NCBI GenBank assembly: GCA_039045975.1
Contig: JBCCJA010000017.1
Coordinates: 1-64,000 of the forward strand
Direction of reading: 5' to 3'
Length of the DNA stretch: 64,000 nucleotides
Origin: JBCCJA01 sp039045975
GTDB taxonomy: Bacteria > Planctomycetota > Planctomycetia > Planctomycetales > Planctomycetaceae
Shown: in pieces, positions 48,401 through 56,668 of the stretch
Layout: every line of letters begins with the position of its first letter
How positions within the stretch are numbered: position 1 is the stretch's first letter
Position numbers and translations under genes: made by a program
The notes under the pieces: generated by a model
The model's database searches: none
Told to the model about the DNA's origin: nothing
What the model saw: the letters and a program-made list of their open reading frames with translations, nothing else

Positions 48401-48731
48401 CCTTGTCCCAGACGTTCTGGATCTCGTCGCCGCCGACGCGGTCTTCGACGTCGACGTAAATCGTCGACAGGCCGTTGATCGTCGTCGACCGCAGGACGTC
48501 GACCTCTTCGATGCCGTCGAGCTGTTCTTCGAGCGGGTCGGTGATCAGTTCCTCGATCTTCGTCGCCTCGGTGCCCGTCCAGGCGGTCGCGACGACGCAG
48601 GTGCGGATCGTGAACTCGGGGTCCTCGCGTCGCGAAATCGTGAAGAACGTCACGGCGCCCCAGGCCATGAGCATCGCGACGGCGGTGTAGACGATCGGCC
48701 GGCAGGAGATCGAGAGTCTGGCGAGGTTCAC
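45405..48731 (-). CDS. RND efflux permease (HAE1-type)
   Basis: The 1108-residue inner-membrane pump has the RND layout of 12 membrane helices and two large periplasmic loops. The first helix region is PIVYTAVAMLMAWGAVTF; the proton-relay helix contains IIIALGLLVDNAVQVCDQTR, with Asp-Asn where AcrB has Asp-Asp. It is the second gene of a pair, overlapping the adaptor gene by four bases (ATGA). Together with an outer-membrane channel, not encoded here, it would expel drugs, lipids or other compounds in exchange for protons. Substrate is unknown. Confidence 0.93.
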   Translation of the reverse strand: MNLARLSISCRPIVYTAVAMLMAWGAVTFFTISRREDPEFTIRTCVVATAWTGTEATKIEELITDPLEEQLDGIEEVDVLRSTTINGLSTIYVDVEDRVGGDEIQNVWDKVRAEVKLVEMPADGVFPVVNDSFGDTSILIVGIYQGPVGDATEVDPRYRYSMRQLEIYADEVRDALRILPGVADVDRYGVQDEAIYIETDFGTWSQLGLSSGQVQELVASRNIVAAGGDIETDAGTFMVKPGGELDAVAEINSIAVGGVLSGDVGNRVTLADVGMTVRRAYEDPPSSIARFTDEHGTFPAILVGVTMKSGQNIIDVCDRCIARIERMRDVDRSLPPDLFVTPVSNQSDNVSQKIDEVIENVVTAIVIVILVVFVFVGLRTSLVMATSIPLVVLTTIAVLPLFGVELEQISLASIIIALGLLVDNAVQVCDQTRVNLGRGMRADEAACEAATVLTIPMLTGTLTTVAAFFPMLIALQGSSREYIYSLPVTMTATLLISWFLAMTSCVILAAAFIKAPSATGFPAAPVEWPGYLLGMFARRGKPVPEAADGKKTRGPILAAYHRTASVAIKFKFVTVAIACGVLYWTLTLPVSSEFFPQDKKDQFYVTIATPETSTIRETDAKVREIERIVQTLSATKDADGNNVERLRTMRSITGDGGARWTSGVDPNNPEPSLSQILIRTHGAAYTESYIRDLRRIVVEGDAGLGIAPVTGARVTTKRVVMGPPADPLTIRVYGECFADIGQLRQIADEVKAVVRAQPETWDVRDSWGIDGLQLFVDVDEDQANLAGVTNAEVADTMNSYYSGLRLTTFLEGDHQVPVYFRIAEAERRDLGGLQTLFVEGQNGKLPLNSVATVRPRWEPARIERRDLSRMIEVSSEIFDGYQGNDVASRVMASDEIKEIEARMPPGFRLEIGGSYEESADAGAQMGNSLGTSILLIIMILVIQYNGWSKTLLVLSTLPLALTGAFYGLWVTESVLGFMPQLGLLSLFGIVLNTGIIFIEFADILIAKKAEEATEGPICGLTVDEFRDCLADAGAQRLLPIFLTTATTVGGLLPLALSGGPLWEGMSWLMIFGLLVATVMTLYVLPALYAIFVETFRIKPIEVAPADAS

Positions 48732-50527
48732 CGGCCCGCCTCCGACGCGGCGGCGACCGGCGTGATCGACTCGCCGTCGAGCAGATAGTGGGCCCCCTGC
48801 GAGACGTACTGCCGGCCTGCGAGTGGCCCGTCGCCCGCCGGCAGCACCCGCCGCAGCGTCGAGACGGTCGGCCCGCCGCCGTCGGCCATGACGACCTCGA
48901 CCCGCTCGGCGACCGGCGCGTCGGGCGGCCCCGCGACGAGAAACAGGTAGGTCTTGCCGTCCGCGAACGAGATCGCGTTCATCGGCACGAGCAGGCCCTG
49001 CGAGTCGTCGGGCCGGCTGACGTCGACCGAAACGAGGTCACCCGGCCTGACGAGGAACCGCCCCGGCCGCTCCAGCCTGACTGTCTGACCGTCCCAGCCC
49101 GACGCGTCCCCGCCGGCGAACGTCAACGCCCCGGCGAGCAGTTGCGTTGTCGGGTCGAAGTCGGCGTCGGGGAACCCGACTTTCTGGAAAAACAGGTCGC
49201 CCAAGAACGGCACCGGGGTTCCGGTCGGGGCGACCGCGACGCGGCTGACCGACAGCCGCTTGTCGGCCGGCAGAGGTTCGCCCTGGGCGATCGAATCGAT
49301 TTTGAAGACGTACTCGCCCGACGCGTCGCTGCGGATCGCCTTGTCGACCACGTACGCGTCGCCCGGCTTCGCGCCGGGCAGGAAATCGAGGTCGGTCCGC
49401 CAGGCCCGCTCCACCGTCGGCACGTTCGGGCCGCCGGCGGCGTCCGAGTCGGTCAGTGCCGGGTTCGTGACCAGCAGCGTGACCGTGAAGGTCCGCAGCG
49501 ACGTATCGGCGACCTGATCGATCGTGAACACGAGGCCCTGATCGCGGACGAGCCCTTCTTTCGGCGACGTGATGTAGACCGGCAGCACCTGCCGGTCGGC
49601 CAGTTCGCGTGACTTCTCGGCGGAGACTTCGAACTCGATCTTGATCGGGTTCATCATCTGCAACGTCACGATCGGCGTGCCGTTCGCGACGACACTGCCG
49701 GGGACTTCGAACGTGTCGGCGATCTGCCCGTCGAACGACGAATAGAGGACGCAGTTTTCGAGGTCGCGTTCGGCGTCGCGGCGGGCCTGCTCGGCCTGCA
49801 GGACCGCGAGTTTCGCGGCGACGAGGTCGGCCTCGGTCGTCGCCTGTTCGGCCTTGATGCGCTCGACCTCGGCCGAGGCCGTTTCCAGTTTCGCTTCGTA
49901 TTCGTCGAGGTCTGCCTGCGTCGCGGCGTTCTGCGCGGCGAGCCGGCGGACCCGCGAGACGTCGTATTCCGCGAGCCTGAGGTCGGCCTCGGCCGCGCGG
50001 AGCCGGGCCGGGACGCCTTTCTCCAGGTCGATCTTCGTCGCGACGACCGATTGTTCCGACCGGGCGAGTTCGGCCTTCGCCGACTCGAACGCGAGGCGGT
50101 ACGCCTCGTCGTCGATCCGCGCGATCGGGTCACCTTCTTGGATCAGCTCGCCGTCGGCTGTCTCAACGCGACCACGGACGAGGACGTTCTTCTCGGCGAC
50201 CCACTCGACGCGTCCGCCGACCTCGAAGCCGAGGTCTTCGGTCTTCCACGACGCGACCGACGCGGCGACGCGGCCTCCCTGGGGCGTCGGGCGTGCGGTC
50301 AGCATCTCGACGGCGACGGGGCGTGGCCGCTTCGTCTCAGCGACCTCGTCGTCTCCGCCCGACCCGCAGCCTGCGAAGCCGATCACGACGACGAGAGCGG
50401 CGGCCGGGAGGTTTCGGCCGTGTCGGCCGGAGACCGGCCGGGCCCCGAATTCGCCGAGCGGGCGGCTTCGCCGACGGCCTTGTCGCGTCCTATGCGTGCC
50501 GTCACCGGCGTGGTCTTCGTCCTTCAT
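48728..50527 (-). CDS. RND efflux periplasmic adaptor (membrane fusion protein)
   Basis: The 599-residue protein has the membrane-fusion layout: a lipoprotein-type N terminus (LVVVIGFAGC, lipobox Cys near residue 54), a barrel-sandwich domain opening with VASWKTEDLGFEVGGRVEWV, a long alpha-hairpin (about residues 145-235) and the second lipoyl half with LYSSFDGQIADTF. A large insertion of Asp/Gly-rich sequence near residues 350-470 makes it longer than MexA or AcrA (about 390). It is the first gene of the pump pair. The N-terminal 40 residues before the lipobox are basic and probably include a mis-set start. Confidence 0.88.
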   Translation of the reverse strand: MKDEDHAGDGTHRTRQGRRRSRPLGEFGARPVSGRHGRNLPAAALVVVIGFAGCGSGGDDEVAETKRPRPVAVEMLTARPTPQGGRVAASVASWKTEDLGFEVGGRVEWVAEKNVLVRGRVETADGELIQEGDPIARIDDEAYRLAFESAKAELARSEQSVVATKIDLEKGVPARLRAAEADLRLAEYDVSRVRRLAAQNAATQADLDEYEAKLETASAEVERIKAEQATTEADLVAAKLAVLQAEQARRDAERDLENCVLYSSFDGQIADTFEVPGSVVANGTPIVTLQMMNPIKIEFEVSAEKSRELADRQVLPVYITSPKEGLVRDQGLVFTIDQVADTSLRTFTVTLLVTNPALTDSDAAGGPNVPTVERAWRTDLDFLPGAKPGDAYVVDKAIRSDASGEYVFKIDSIAQGEPLPADKRLSVSRVAVAPTGTPVPFLGDLFFQKVGFPDADFDPTTQLLAGALTFAGGDASGWDGQTVRLERPGRFLVRPGDLVSVDVSRPDDSQGLLVPMNAISFADGKTYLFLVAGPPDAPVAERVEVVMADGGGPTVSTLRRVLPAGDGPLAGRQYVSQGAHYLLDGESITPVAAASEAGR

Positions 50528-50812
50528 CGGTCGGCGGGCCCGTTGTGCGCGTCATGCGGCATCTCCGGAACCGCGGATGAGCCGGCCGCTTTCGAGACCG
50601 CCTGACCGCCCGCCGGTGATGCCCCCGCCTGTGGGGCGGGTATTCGGCGTCAGAAGATGCCCGATGCGGTGAATGACGCAATGCCGACTCGTCTTTATCT
50701 GCCCCGGATCGTGAAATCAGACGGGTCGCACTTAGCGAATTGTGTGATTTCGCACTCGCCGACGACGCCGGAGTCGCGAACTCATCTGCACCCGAGCAAG
50801 AGTCTACGGGCG

Positions 50813-51727
50813 TCAGAGCTTCAGGTGCTCGACCACATCGGCGATCTCTTTGACGTAGCCGATGTAGAACGGGCCGAACTCGGCGTATTTGGCCGAGGCC
50901 TCGTCGAACCGCATCGTGTAGACGATTTTTTTGATGTCGTCGGGCGTGCGGCTCCATAGTGTCACGCCCCACTCCCAGTCGTCGAAGCCGGTCGACGCGG
51001 TGATCGTCTGGCTGACGCGGCCCGCGAACTGGATGCCGCTCTTGGCGTGCTCGGCCATCATGCGGTCGCGGTCTTCGAACGGCAGCGTGTACCAGTTCGC
51101 GTGCGGGTCGCGGATCTTGTTCATCGGGTAAAAGCAGGCGACAGGCATCGGCGGGATCGTCGGGGTCAGCCGTTGCGCGTTCATCATCGGCAGCCGCTGC
51201 CCGTAGCCGCGGACCCGCGACTGGTACGCAGGGTCGGACTCGTCCATGCCTTCGGCCTTGAGTTTCTCCGCGAACTCCTCGACCGAGTGGACGTACTCGC
51301 TGATCTCGGTGATCGAGACATACGAGTAGGTCGGGACGAGGGCCGGTCCGAGGGCCGTCGCCCGCACGGCCTGTTGGACGGCGTCGATCTTGAGCGGGTC
51401 GGGGTCCATCATCACGACCGCGAGGTCGGCCTTGTGTCCCGACACGATCCACGTCTGCATCCGTTCCGGGGCGTGCCCGGCGGCCGGGTCGAGGGCCTCG
51501 ATCAGTTCTTGCCGTCCGCGGATCCGGTCGGACGTGCTCAAGGCGTTCAGCGCCGACGGGTCGACCCGATAAAACAGGTGCGTGCAGTGCCAGCCCTGTT
51601 TCAGCTTGATGGTCGGCTCGGGTAGCTCACGTGCGGCGTGGCCGGGGCGGCCGCCGGCGGGTTTCGCCGGGGCGGCGTGGTCGGTCTTCGATTCGGCGGG
51701 GGCGGGCGGTGCGGCGGTGTCCGACAT
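50813..51727 (-). CDS. hemQ: Coproheme decarboxylase HemQ (chlorite dismutase family)
   Basis: HemQ turns coproheme III into heme b by two oxidative decarboxylations in the cytoplasm. The 304-residue protein has a disordered Pro/Ala N terminus of about 40 residues, then the chlorite-dismutase fold. Key segments are YVSITEISEYV, FYPMNKIRDPHANWYTLPF and DRMMAEHAKSG, whose His is the usual proximal heme ligand, and the FDDWEWGVTLWS strand. HemQ presence indicates the coproporphyrin-dependent heme route. It lies upstream of and divergent from the site-2 protease gene; CbiX, another tetrapyrrole enzyme, is encoded about 1.1 kb away. Confidence 0.92.
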   Translation of the reverse strand: MSDTAAPPAPAESKTDHAAPAKPAGGRPGHAARELPEPTIKLKQGWHCTHLFYRVDPSALNALSTSDRIRGRQELIEALDPAAGHAPERMQTWIVSGHKADLAVVMMDPDPLKIDAVQQAVRATALGPALVPTYSYVSITEISEYVHSVEEFAEKLKAEGMDESDPAYQSRVRGYGQRLPMMNAQRLTPTIPPMPVACFYPMNKIRDPHANWYTLPFEDRDRMMAEHAKSGIQFAGRVSQTITASTGFDDWEWGVTLWSRTPDDIKKIVYTMRFDEASAKYAEFGPFYIGYVKEIADVVEHLKL

Positions 51728-51839
51728 GGGAGGGTCTCCGGGTGGTTCGCGGTCACGTAGGCAGTCTAGCCGCGACGGCTTAAGCTGGCAGAGGTCTCCG
51801 ACGAGGCCGGTCCGACGGCCCGCGAAGATCGCTCACGAA

Positions 51840-53111
51840 ATGTCCCAGCAGCCCGGCCCCGGCGTATCTCGCGAGGCGGACGCCGTCGCGTCGGCCGCGG
51901 CGGCGAGGGAGATCGGGCCCGGCAAGCCGCGACCGCGTCGCCGGGGCCACCGGCTGTGGCTGCATCTGCTGCTGTTCGTGCTGACGGCGGTTTCGGTGTT
52001 CGCCGCCGGGATGACGCCCGGGACCGACTCGTTCGGTGACTTTTGGGTGTTGTGGATCGCCGCGCGGATTTTCGTCACGACCGGTCTGTTCCTGAAAGGG
52101 CTCGACGCACTTCTGTGGAGCGGGGCGATTTATGCCGGCTGTCTGATGGCGATCCTGCTGGCCCACGAGTTCGGGCACTACATCGCGGCCCGCGTGCACC
52201 GGGTGCGGGCGACGCTGCCGTTTTTCATCCCGTTCCCGCTCCTGAGCCCATTCGGCACGCTGGGCGCGGTGATCTTCCAAGACACCGAAGGCGTCGACCG
52301 CCGGAAGCTATTCGACATCGCGATCGCCGGGCCGCTAGCCGGGTTGGTCGTCGCGATCCCGGTCTTGATCTGTGGGGCGGCGACGTCTGACGTCTCCGAG
52401 CTGGCCGATGGCGCGGTGCCTCTGACTCAGGATCCGCCGGTGATCCGGGCCGTCGTCTCCGTTTTCCACGACGACTACGACCCGCCGCTGCGTGACATCG
52501 AGCTTAATGCGGCCCTGTGGGCCGGCTGGGTCGGCATCTTCGTGACGGCGTTGAACCTGCTGCCGCTCGGCCAGCTCGACGGCGGGCACGTGTTGTACGC
52601 GTTGACGGGCCGGTGGCAGCACGCGGTCGGCTGGGGGCTCGTGCTGATCGGCGCCCCGTTGCTCTTTTTCTTCGGCGGATTCGCGTACGCGTTGATGTTC
52701 GTGCTCATCCTGACGATGGGGTTCCGACATCCCCCGACGGCCGACGACTCCGTTCCGCTCGGGACGGGCCGTCGGGTTTTGGGGTGGGTCACGCTCGCGT
52801 TTTTACCGTTCGGGTTTAGCCCCGAGCCGTTCGTCATGGAGCCGGTCGGTGTGCCGTCACCGCCCGAGCCCGGTCGACCCGTCGAGCCGCTCGAAGACGA
52901 CGTCGACGAGCTTCTCGTGCAAGCCGAGCGGCGGGCAGACTTCGAATTCGACGCCGCCGTACTTCTCCAAAAACTGCGTCCGGAACTCCTCGAGGTCGTC
53001 GGCGACGTGCGTTCCCATCGACAGGAAATAGGGCAGCATCAGCACCTTGCCGGCGCCCCTCTCGACGCAGGCCGCGGCGCCGGCCGGGATGTCGGGCTCG
53101 GCCAGTTCTAA
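51840..53111 (+). CDS. Site-2 protease family (M50) membrane metalloprotease
   Basis: From ATG 51840 the frame encodes 423 residues with about six membrane helices. The zinc site HEFGH is at residues 109-113 and the second motif NLLPLGQLDGGH near residue 240, both diagnostic for site-2 proteases, which cut substrates within the membrane. The recognisable protein ends near residue 337 (about 52845). The remaining roughly 85 residues run antisense through cbiX and look like read-through of the opposite strand, so the C terminus may be an unusual extension created by loss of a stop codon. Confidence 0.85.
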   Translation: MSQQPGPGVSREADAVASAAAAREIGPGKPRPRRRGHRLWLHLLLFVLTAVSVFAAGMTPGTDSFGDFWVLWIAARIFVTTGLFLKGLDALLWSGAIYAGCLMAILLAHEFGHYIAARVHRVRATLPFFIPFPLLSPFGTLGAVIFQDTEGVDRRKLFDIAIAGPLAGLVVAIPVLICGAATSDVSELADGAVPLTQDPPVIRAVVSVFHDDYDPPLRDIELNAALWAGWVGIFVTALNLLPLGQLDGGHVLYALTGRWQHAVGWGLVLIGAPLLFFFGGFAYALMFVLILTMGFRHPPTADDSVPLGTGRRVLGWVTLAFLPFGFSPEPFVMEPVGVPSPPEPGRPVEPLEDDVDELLVQAERRADFEFDAAVLLQKLRPELLEVVGDVRSHRQEIGQHQHLAGAPLDAGRGAGRDVGLGQF

Positions 53112-53258
53112 GTAGGCGATCTCGACGACCGGGAAGACCTCCCGGGCGCGGACGATCTCGGCGAGTCGGGCGAGGTCGGCGTTGGCCTCGGCCCGGCGGC
53201 TGCCGTGGGCGATCAGCAATGCGGCGGTGGGTCGGGCCGCGGTGGCGACGTCGGACAT
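52857..53258 (-). CDS. cbiX: CbiX-type sirohydrochlorin chelatase
   Basis: The 133-residue product is a single-domain CbiX/SirB-like chelatase that inserts cobalt, nickel or iron into sirohydrochlorin (B12, F430 or siroheme routes). LLIAHGSRRAEANADL carries the conserved His, and LMLPYFLSMGTHVADD the second one. Length agrees with small archaeal-type CbiX proteins (about 120-140 residues). ATG 53258 is chosen; the much longer open frame upstream is a shadow of the kinase gene. Its 3' part overlaps the end of the site-2 protease frame by about 255 bases, tail to tail. Confidence 0.85.
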   Translation of the reverse strand: MSDVATAARPTAALLIAHGSRRAEANADLARLAEIVRAREVFPVVEIAYLELAEPDIPAGAAACVERGAGKVLMLPYFLSMGTHVADDLEEFRTQFLEKYGGVEFEVCPPLGLHEKLVDVVFERLDGSTGLGR

Positions 53259-53311
53259 GGCGAGCTCGGCTGAGTGAACGGGGGCGGACCAGCAACTGTA
53301 TCGGCCGGCGG

Positions 53312-53375
53312 CCCTCGTCCAACGCGGCCCTCGTCCAACGCGGCCCTCGTCCAACGCGGCCCTCGTCCAACGCGG
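53312..53375. repeat. Four tandem 16-base repeats between cbiX and the kinase gene
   Basis: The unit CCCTCGTCCAACGCGG is repeated four times exactly, head to tail, at 53312, 53328, 53344 and 53360. It lies in the 196-base region between the divergent starts of cbiX (53258) and the kinase (53455). Because the 16-base unit is not a multiple of three, it is unlikely to be coding. Confidence 0.95.
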
Positions 53376-53454
53376 GCGACGACTGGCGGCGGGCACGCCG
53401 GCAGGCGATCCTGAGTTGGTTGTTCCCTTTCCCGGGTCTCGTGCCCGTCCACCG

Positions 53455-55392
53455 ATGGCGTCGCAGCCCTCACCGCCGACCGAGCCCGGGGCGCTGCCGG
53501 CACGCGTCGGCCGGTACCGCATCGAGTCGCGGCTCGGCCGCGGCGGCATGGGGGACGTCTTCCTCGGGGTCCACGAGACCGACGGGCAACGCGCGGCGGT
53601 CAAGGTCTTGCCGGCCGAACTCGCCCGCGAGACCGGCTTCCTCGCCCGCTTCGAGCGCGAGGTCGAAACGCTGGAGAAGCTCGACCACCCGAACATCGTC
53701 AAGCTAATCGAGCACGGCACGGACGACGGCGTGCCGTTCCTCGCGATGGAGTTCGCCGAGGGCAAAACGATCCTGCAGCGGATCCGCGAGGAGCGACGTC
53801 TCCCGTGGCGGGAGTCGGTCGAGATCGCCGTCGAGGTCTGCGAGGCGCTCCGCCACGCGCACGCCTTCGGCGTCGTCCACCGCGACCTGAAGCCGTCGAA
53901 CCTGATGCACACCCCGACCGGCGTGAAGCTGCTCGATTTCGGCGTCGCGCAGGTCTTCAACTCGGGCGAGCGGCTGACGGTGACCGGCGGGGTCGTCGGG
54001 ACCGCCGAGTTCATGTCGCCCGAGCAGGCCGAGGGGCGTCGCGTGACCGCGAAGTCCGACATCTACTCGCTCGGCTCGGTGCTCTACGCGATGCTGACCG
54101 GGCGGCCGCCGTTCAGCGGCTCGTCGATGCTCGACGTGATCCACAAGCACCGTTTCGCCCGTTGTGACAGCACGCGGCATTACGATCCGGGCATCCCGAG
54201 CTGGCTCGACCGGCTGGTCGGCGAGATGCTCGAGAAAGAGCCGTCGAAGCGGCCGCCCGACGCCCGCGTGCTCGCCAACCGGCTCCGCGAGATCCCGAAG
54301 AAGGTCGACCTCTCCGAGGCCGACCCGGACGCCGAGAAAGACCTCACGTTCCTCGACGGCGCGACCGTGCCGATCGCCGCGGGCGCCGGCGTCGAGATGT
54401 TCGGCGAACTCGACGGCCTGACCGACGAGGACGATTCGGGACGCTACGTCGACGTCGAGACGCGGACGGCCGAGGCGATCGCGGTCGACGACCCGGAGGC
54501 GATCGGCCACCGCGGCCCGGGCGAGGCGTCGATCATGCGGAACCTGCTCGTCGCCGAGTTGAGCGGCGACGGCCCGCACCCGCTCTTCAAGCCGTTCGAG
54601 AGCCTGCTCGTCCTCGTGCTGCTGCTGATCGCGGTCTTCGCCGGCGGGGTCGCGTGGTTCAACTGGCAGCACGTCTCGCCCGAGGAGCGGTTCGCGACCG
54701 CCCTCGAAATCTTGGAAGAAGACCCGTCGCCACGCTGGCTGCTGGCGGTCCGCGAGCATCTCGAGCCGCTCGTCGCGGACGACCCCGACCGCTGGGCCGC
54801 GCGGGTCGAGCCGTTGATCACGCGGGTCGAAGCCTGGAACCGCACGCGCCCCCGCGGCCTGTCACGGCTGACCGAGGCGGTCGGCTTCGGGCCGGGCGAG
54901 GACGCGTACGTCGAAACGTCTTGGACGCCGAACGGGCTGACGCCGCCGGCCGTGCCCGACGCGGCCGTTGCAAATACGCCCGCCGTCGGCGTTGACGAGG
55001 CCGACGCCGTCCTCACAGACGCCGAGGCCCTGCTCGGCCGGTTGGAGCGAAACCCCCGCCTGACGCGGGACGACGTCGACGCGGCGGAGGTGCTGCTCGC
55101 GTCGTTCGACGACTCGATCGGTGACAACAGGGGGTCGCGCGTGGCCGCGCTCCGAACCCGGCTTGCCGGTTTGCGTGACGCACTGACCCGGCCGTCGGGA
55201 ACCGGCCCGCTGCTGCGGGCCGCCGTCACGGAAATCAGACGGCTCGCCGAAGCCGGCGACCGCGACGCGGCACGGCGTCTTTACGAGGCCGCCGGCCGGC
55301 TGTACGAAGGCCCGGACGCCGCCGCGGTCCTGCGAGATGTGGCCGTGGCCCTCGACTTCGAAACCCTGGCAGAGCCCGTCGACACGCCATGA
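53455..55392 (+). CDS. Membrane Ser/Thr protein kinase (PknB-like)
   Basis: The 645-residue protein has an N-terminal Hanks-type kinase domain (about residues 18-285) with the glycine loop LGRGGMGDVFLG, the Lys in AAVKVLP, HRDLKPSNLM, LLDFGVA and the PE motif MSPEQAEG, so it should be active. A juxtamembrane acidic region follows, then one membrane helix (about residues 383-402) and an extracytoplasmic helical C-terminal domain of about 240 residues with no recognised family. ATG 53455 is chosen over TTG 53416. The stop overlaps the apt start by four bases. Planctomycetes encode many such kinases; the signal is unknown. Confidence 0.92.
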   Translation: MASQPSPPTEPGALPARVGRYRIESRLGRGGMGDVFLGVHETDGQRAAVKVLPAELARETGFLARFEREVETLEKLDHPNIVKLIEHGTDDGVPFLAMEFAEGKTILQRIREERRLPWRESVEIAVEVCEALRHAHAFGVVHRDLKPSNLMHTPTGVKLLDFGVAQVFNSGERLTVTGGVVGTAEFMSPEQAEGRRVTAKSDIYSLGSVLYAMLTGRPPFSGSSMLDVIHKHRFARCDSTRHYDPGIPSWLDRLVGEMLEKEPSKRPPDARVLANRLREIPKKVDLSEADPDAEKDLTFLDGATVPIAAGAGVEMFGELDGLTDEDDSGRYVDVETRTAEAIAVDDPEAIGHRGPGEASIMRNLLVAELSGDGPHPLFKPFESLLVLVLLLIAVFAGGVAWFNWQHVSPEERFATALEILEEDPSPRWLLAVREHLEPLVADDPDRWAARVEPLITRVEAWNRTRPRGLSRLTEAVGFGPGEDAYVETSWTPNGLTPPAVPDAAVANTPAVGVDEADAVLTDAEALLGRLERNPRLTRDDVDAAEVLLASFDDSIGDNRGSRVAALRTRLAGLRDALTRPSGTGPLLRAAVTEIRRLAEAGDRDAARRLYEAAGRLYEGPDAAAVLRDVAVALDFETLAEPVDTP

Positions 55393-55916
55393 CCGCGACC
55401 CCCGACCTCGAACGCTTTATCGCCGACGTGCCCGACTTCCCGAAGCCGGGCATCCTGTTCAAAGACATCACGCCGTTGCTGGAATCGCCGGAGGCGTTCG
55501 GCCACGCGATCGACCTGTTCGCCGCCCACTTCGCCGAGAAGAAGGTCGACGCGATCCTCGCGGCCGAAGCCCGCGGCTTCATTTTCGCGGCCCCGCTGGC
55601 TTTGAAGATCGGGGCGAAATTCATCCCGGTCCGCAAACCGGGAAAGCTGCCCCGTAAAACGCACAGCCTGACCTACGACCTCGAGTACGGTCAGGACGCG
55701 TTGCAGATGCACGTCGACGCCGTCGGCCCGGGCGATTCGGTCTTGCTCGTCGACGACCTGCTCGCGACCGGCGGGACTATCTCGGCCTGTGCGAGCATGG
55801 CGGAGCGGGCCGGCGCGACGATCGCCGGATTCGCGTTCCTGATCGAGCTCGATTTTCTCGAAGGGCGGACCCGGCTCGAAGGGCACGACATCTGTTCGCT
55901 GATCCGGTACGCGTGA
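55389..55916 (+). CDS. apt: Adenine phosphoribosyltransferase
   Basis: Apt makes AMP from adenine and PRPP in purine salvage. The 175-residue product has the family N terminus DFPKPGILFKDITPLL, the FVPVRKPGKLP-like segment (here FIPVRKPGKLPRKT) and the PRPP-binding motif VLLVDDLLATGGT. Length is normal. It overlaps the kinase gene by four bases (ATGA), suggesting co-transcription, although no functional link is obvious. Confidence 0.96.
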   Translation: MTATPDLERFIADVPDFPKPGILFKDITPLLESPEAFGHAIDLFAAHFAEKKVDAILAAEARGFIFAAPLALKIGAKFIPVRKPGKLPRKTHSLTYDLEYGQDALQMHVDAVGPGDSVLLVDDLLATGGTISACASMAERAGATIAGFAFLIELDFLEGRTRLEGHDICSLIRYA

Positions 55917-55981
55917 GCGAGGGCGTAACGGGACGCACAGGTCGAAGTGAGTAAAAGCGGATTGCCGTGTTGAAACGCCAT

Positions 55982-56058
55982 ACCAGCCCGCGGCGCCAGA
56001 CGGGGAGAACATAGCTTCGTCGTCCCGACTTCCTCCACGGCTGGCGCCGCGGGCTTGT
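55982..56058. repeat. Solo copy of the GGCGCCAGCC hairpin (REP-like) repeat
   Basis: AGCCCGCGGCGCCAG (55985-55999) is exactly complementary to CTGGCGCCGCGGGCT (56041-56055); the pairing is looser toward the loop. The right arm matches the arms of the hairpins at 58351-58429 and 58926-59002 almost base for base. Outside it, TTGCCGTGTT (55963) and AACACGGCAA (56073) form another inverted pair. It lies between apt and the small secreted protein gene. Confidence 0.85.
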
Positions 56059-56104
56059 TTTGTTGTGGTTTTGAACACGGCAAAATGGGGTTTGCCAAAG
56101 GCAT

Positions 56105-56548
56105 ATGGGCCGACAAAATCGGATCATGGTGACGACCGGCCTCCGCACCTGCTGCGTCTTGCTCATCGTCTCGGCGTTGCTCGCCGAGACGCTGTCGGGT
56201 CCGTTCGCGTTCGGAACCATTGGGTCTGAGCGGCGTGATCTCGCGGCCGCTGCGGACGACCGCCGGTTCGACGCCGACGAGCTCTGCGGTCCGGCCTACC
56301 TGATCGCTGGCGGCGTGCACGAGACCTCCGTCACGGCTTCTGACGAAGCCGACAGCCCGGACGGCGTCCGCGGCGATCGGCGTCCGGGCGACGGCGAAGG
56401 CCGTATGACGTCGTCGGTGGTCCGGCTCCCGTGGGTGCTCGACACGCCGACCGGTCGGATGGCCCCTGTCGATCTCGAAAGCGACGTCATCGAAGTCGGG
56501 CGCCTGCCCGAGGTAGCCGCATCGCCTCCGCCGGGACGGCCCGGCTAG
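56105..56548 (+). CDS. Small secreted protein of unknown function
   Basis: The 147-residue product has an N-terminal hydrophobic signal (TCCVLLIVSALLAETLSG) and a mature part rich in Asp, Glu, Gly and Pro without a family that I recognise. The middle (DEADSPDGVRGDRRPGDGEG) looks disordered; the end is Pro-rich. ATG 56126 is an alternative start. It lies between a solo hairpin repeat and the DUF1559 gene. It may be a real but fast-evolving gene; coding status is supported mainly by the signal peptide and codon pattern. Confidence 0.5.
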   Translation: MGRQNRIMVTTGLRTCCVLLIVSALLAETLSGPFAFGTIGSERRDLAAAADDRRFDADELCGPAYLIAGGVHETSVTASDEADSPDGVRGDRRPGDGEGRMTSSVVRLPWVLDTPTGRMAPVDLESDVIEVGRLPEVAASPPPGRPG

Positions 56549-56668
56549 GGACGGTAGGAGGTCACGGGGACCAGTTTCCCCGCTCGCGACCCCACCGCCG
56601 GTCGGCCGTCGTCGGCCGGTCCTTCCTTCCCACGCGCCGCGAACGCGGCGCGCCTTCCCGGAGAACCG

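Noticed and set aside
53312..53375. Possible CRISPR array
   Set aside because: The units are contiguous with no spacers and there are no cas genes.
53259..54062. Long minus-strand frame upstream of cbiX
   Set aside because: It is antisense to the kinase domain and the tandem repeats; the CbiX protein starts at 53258.
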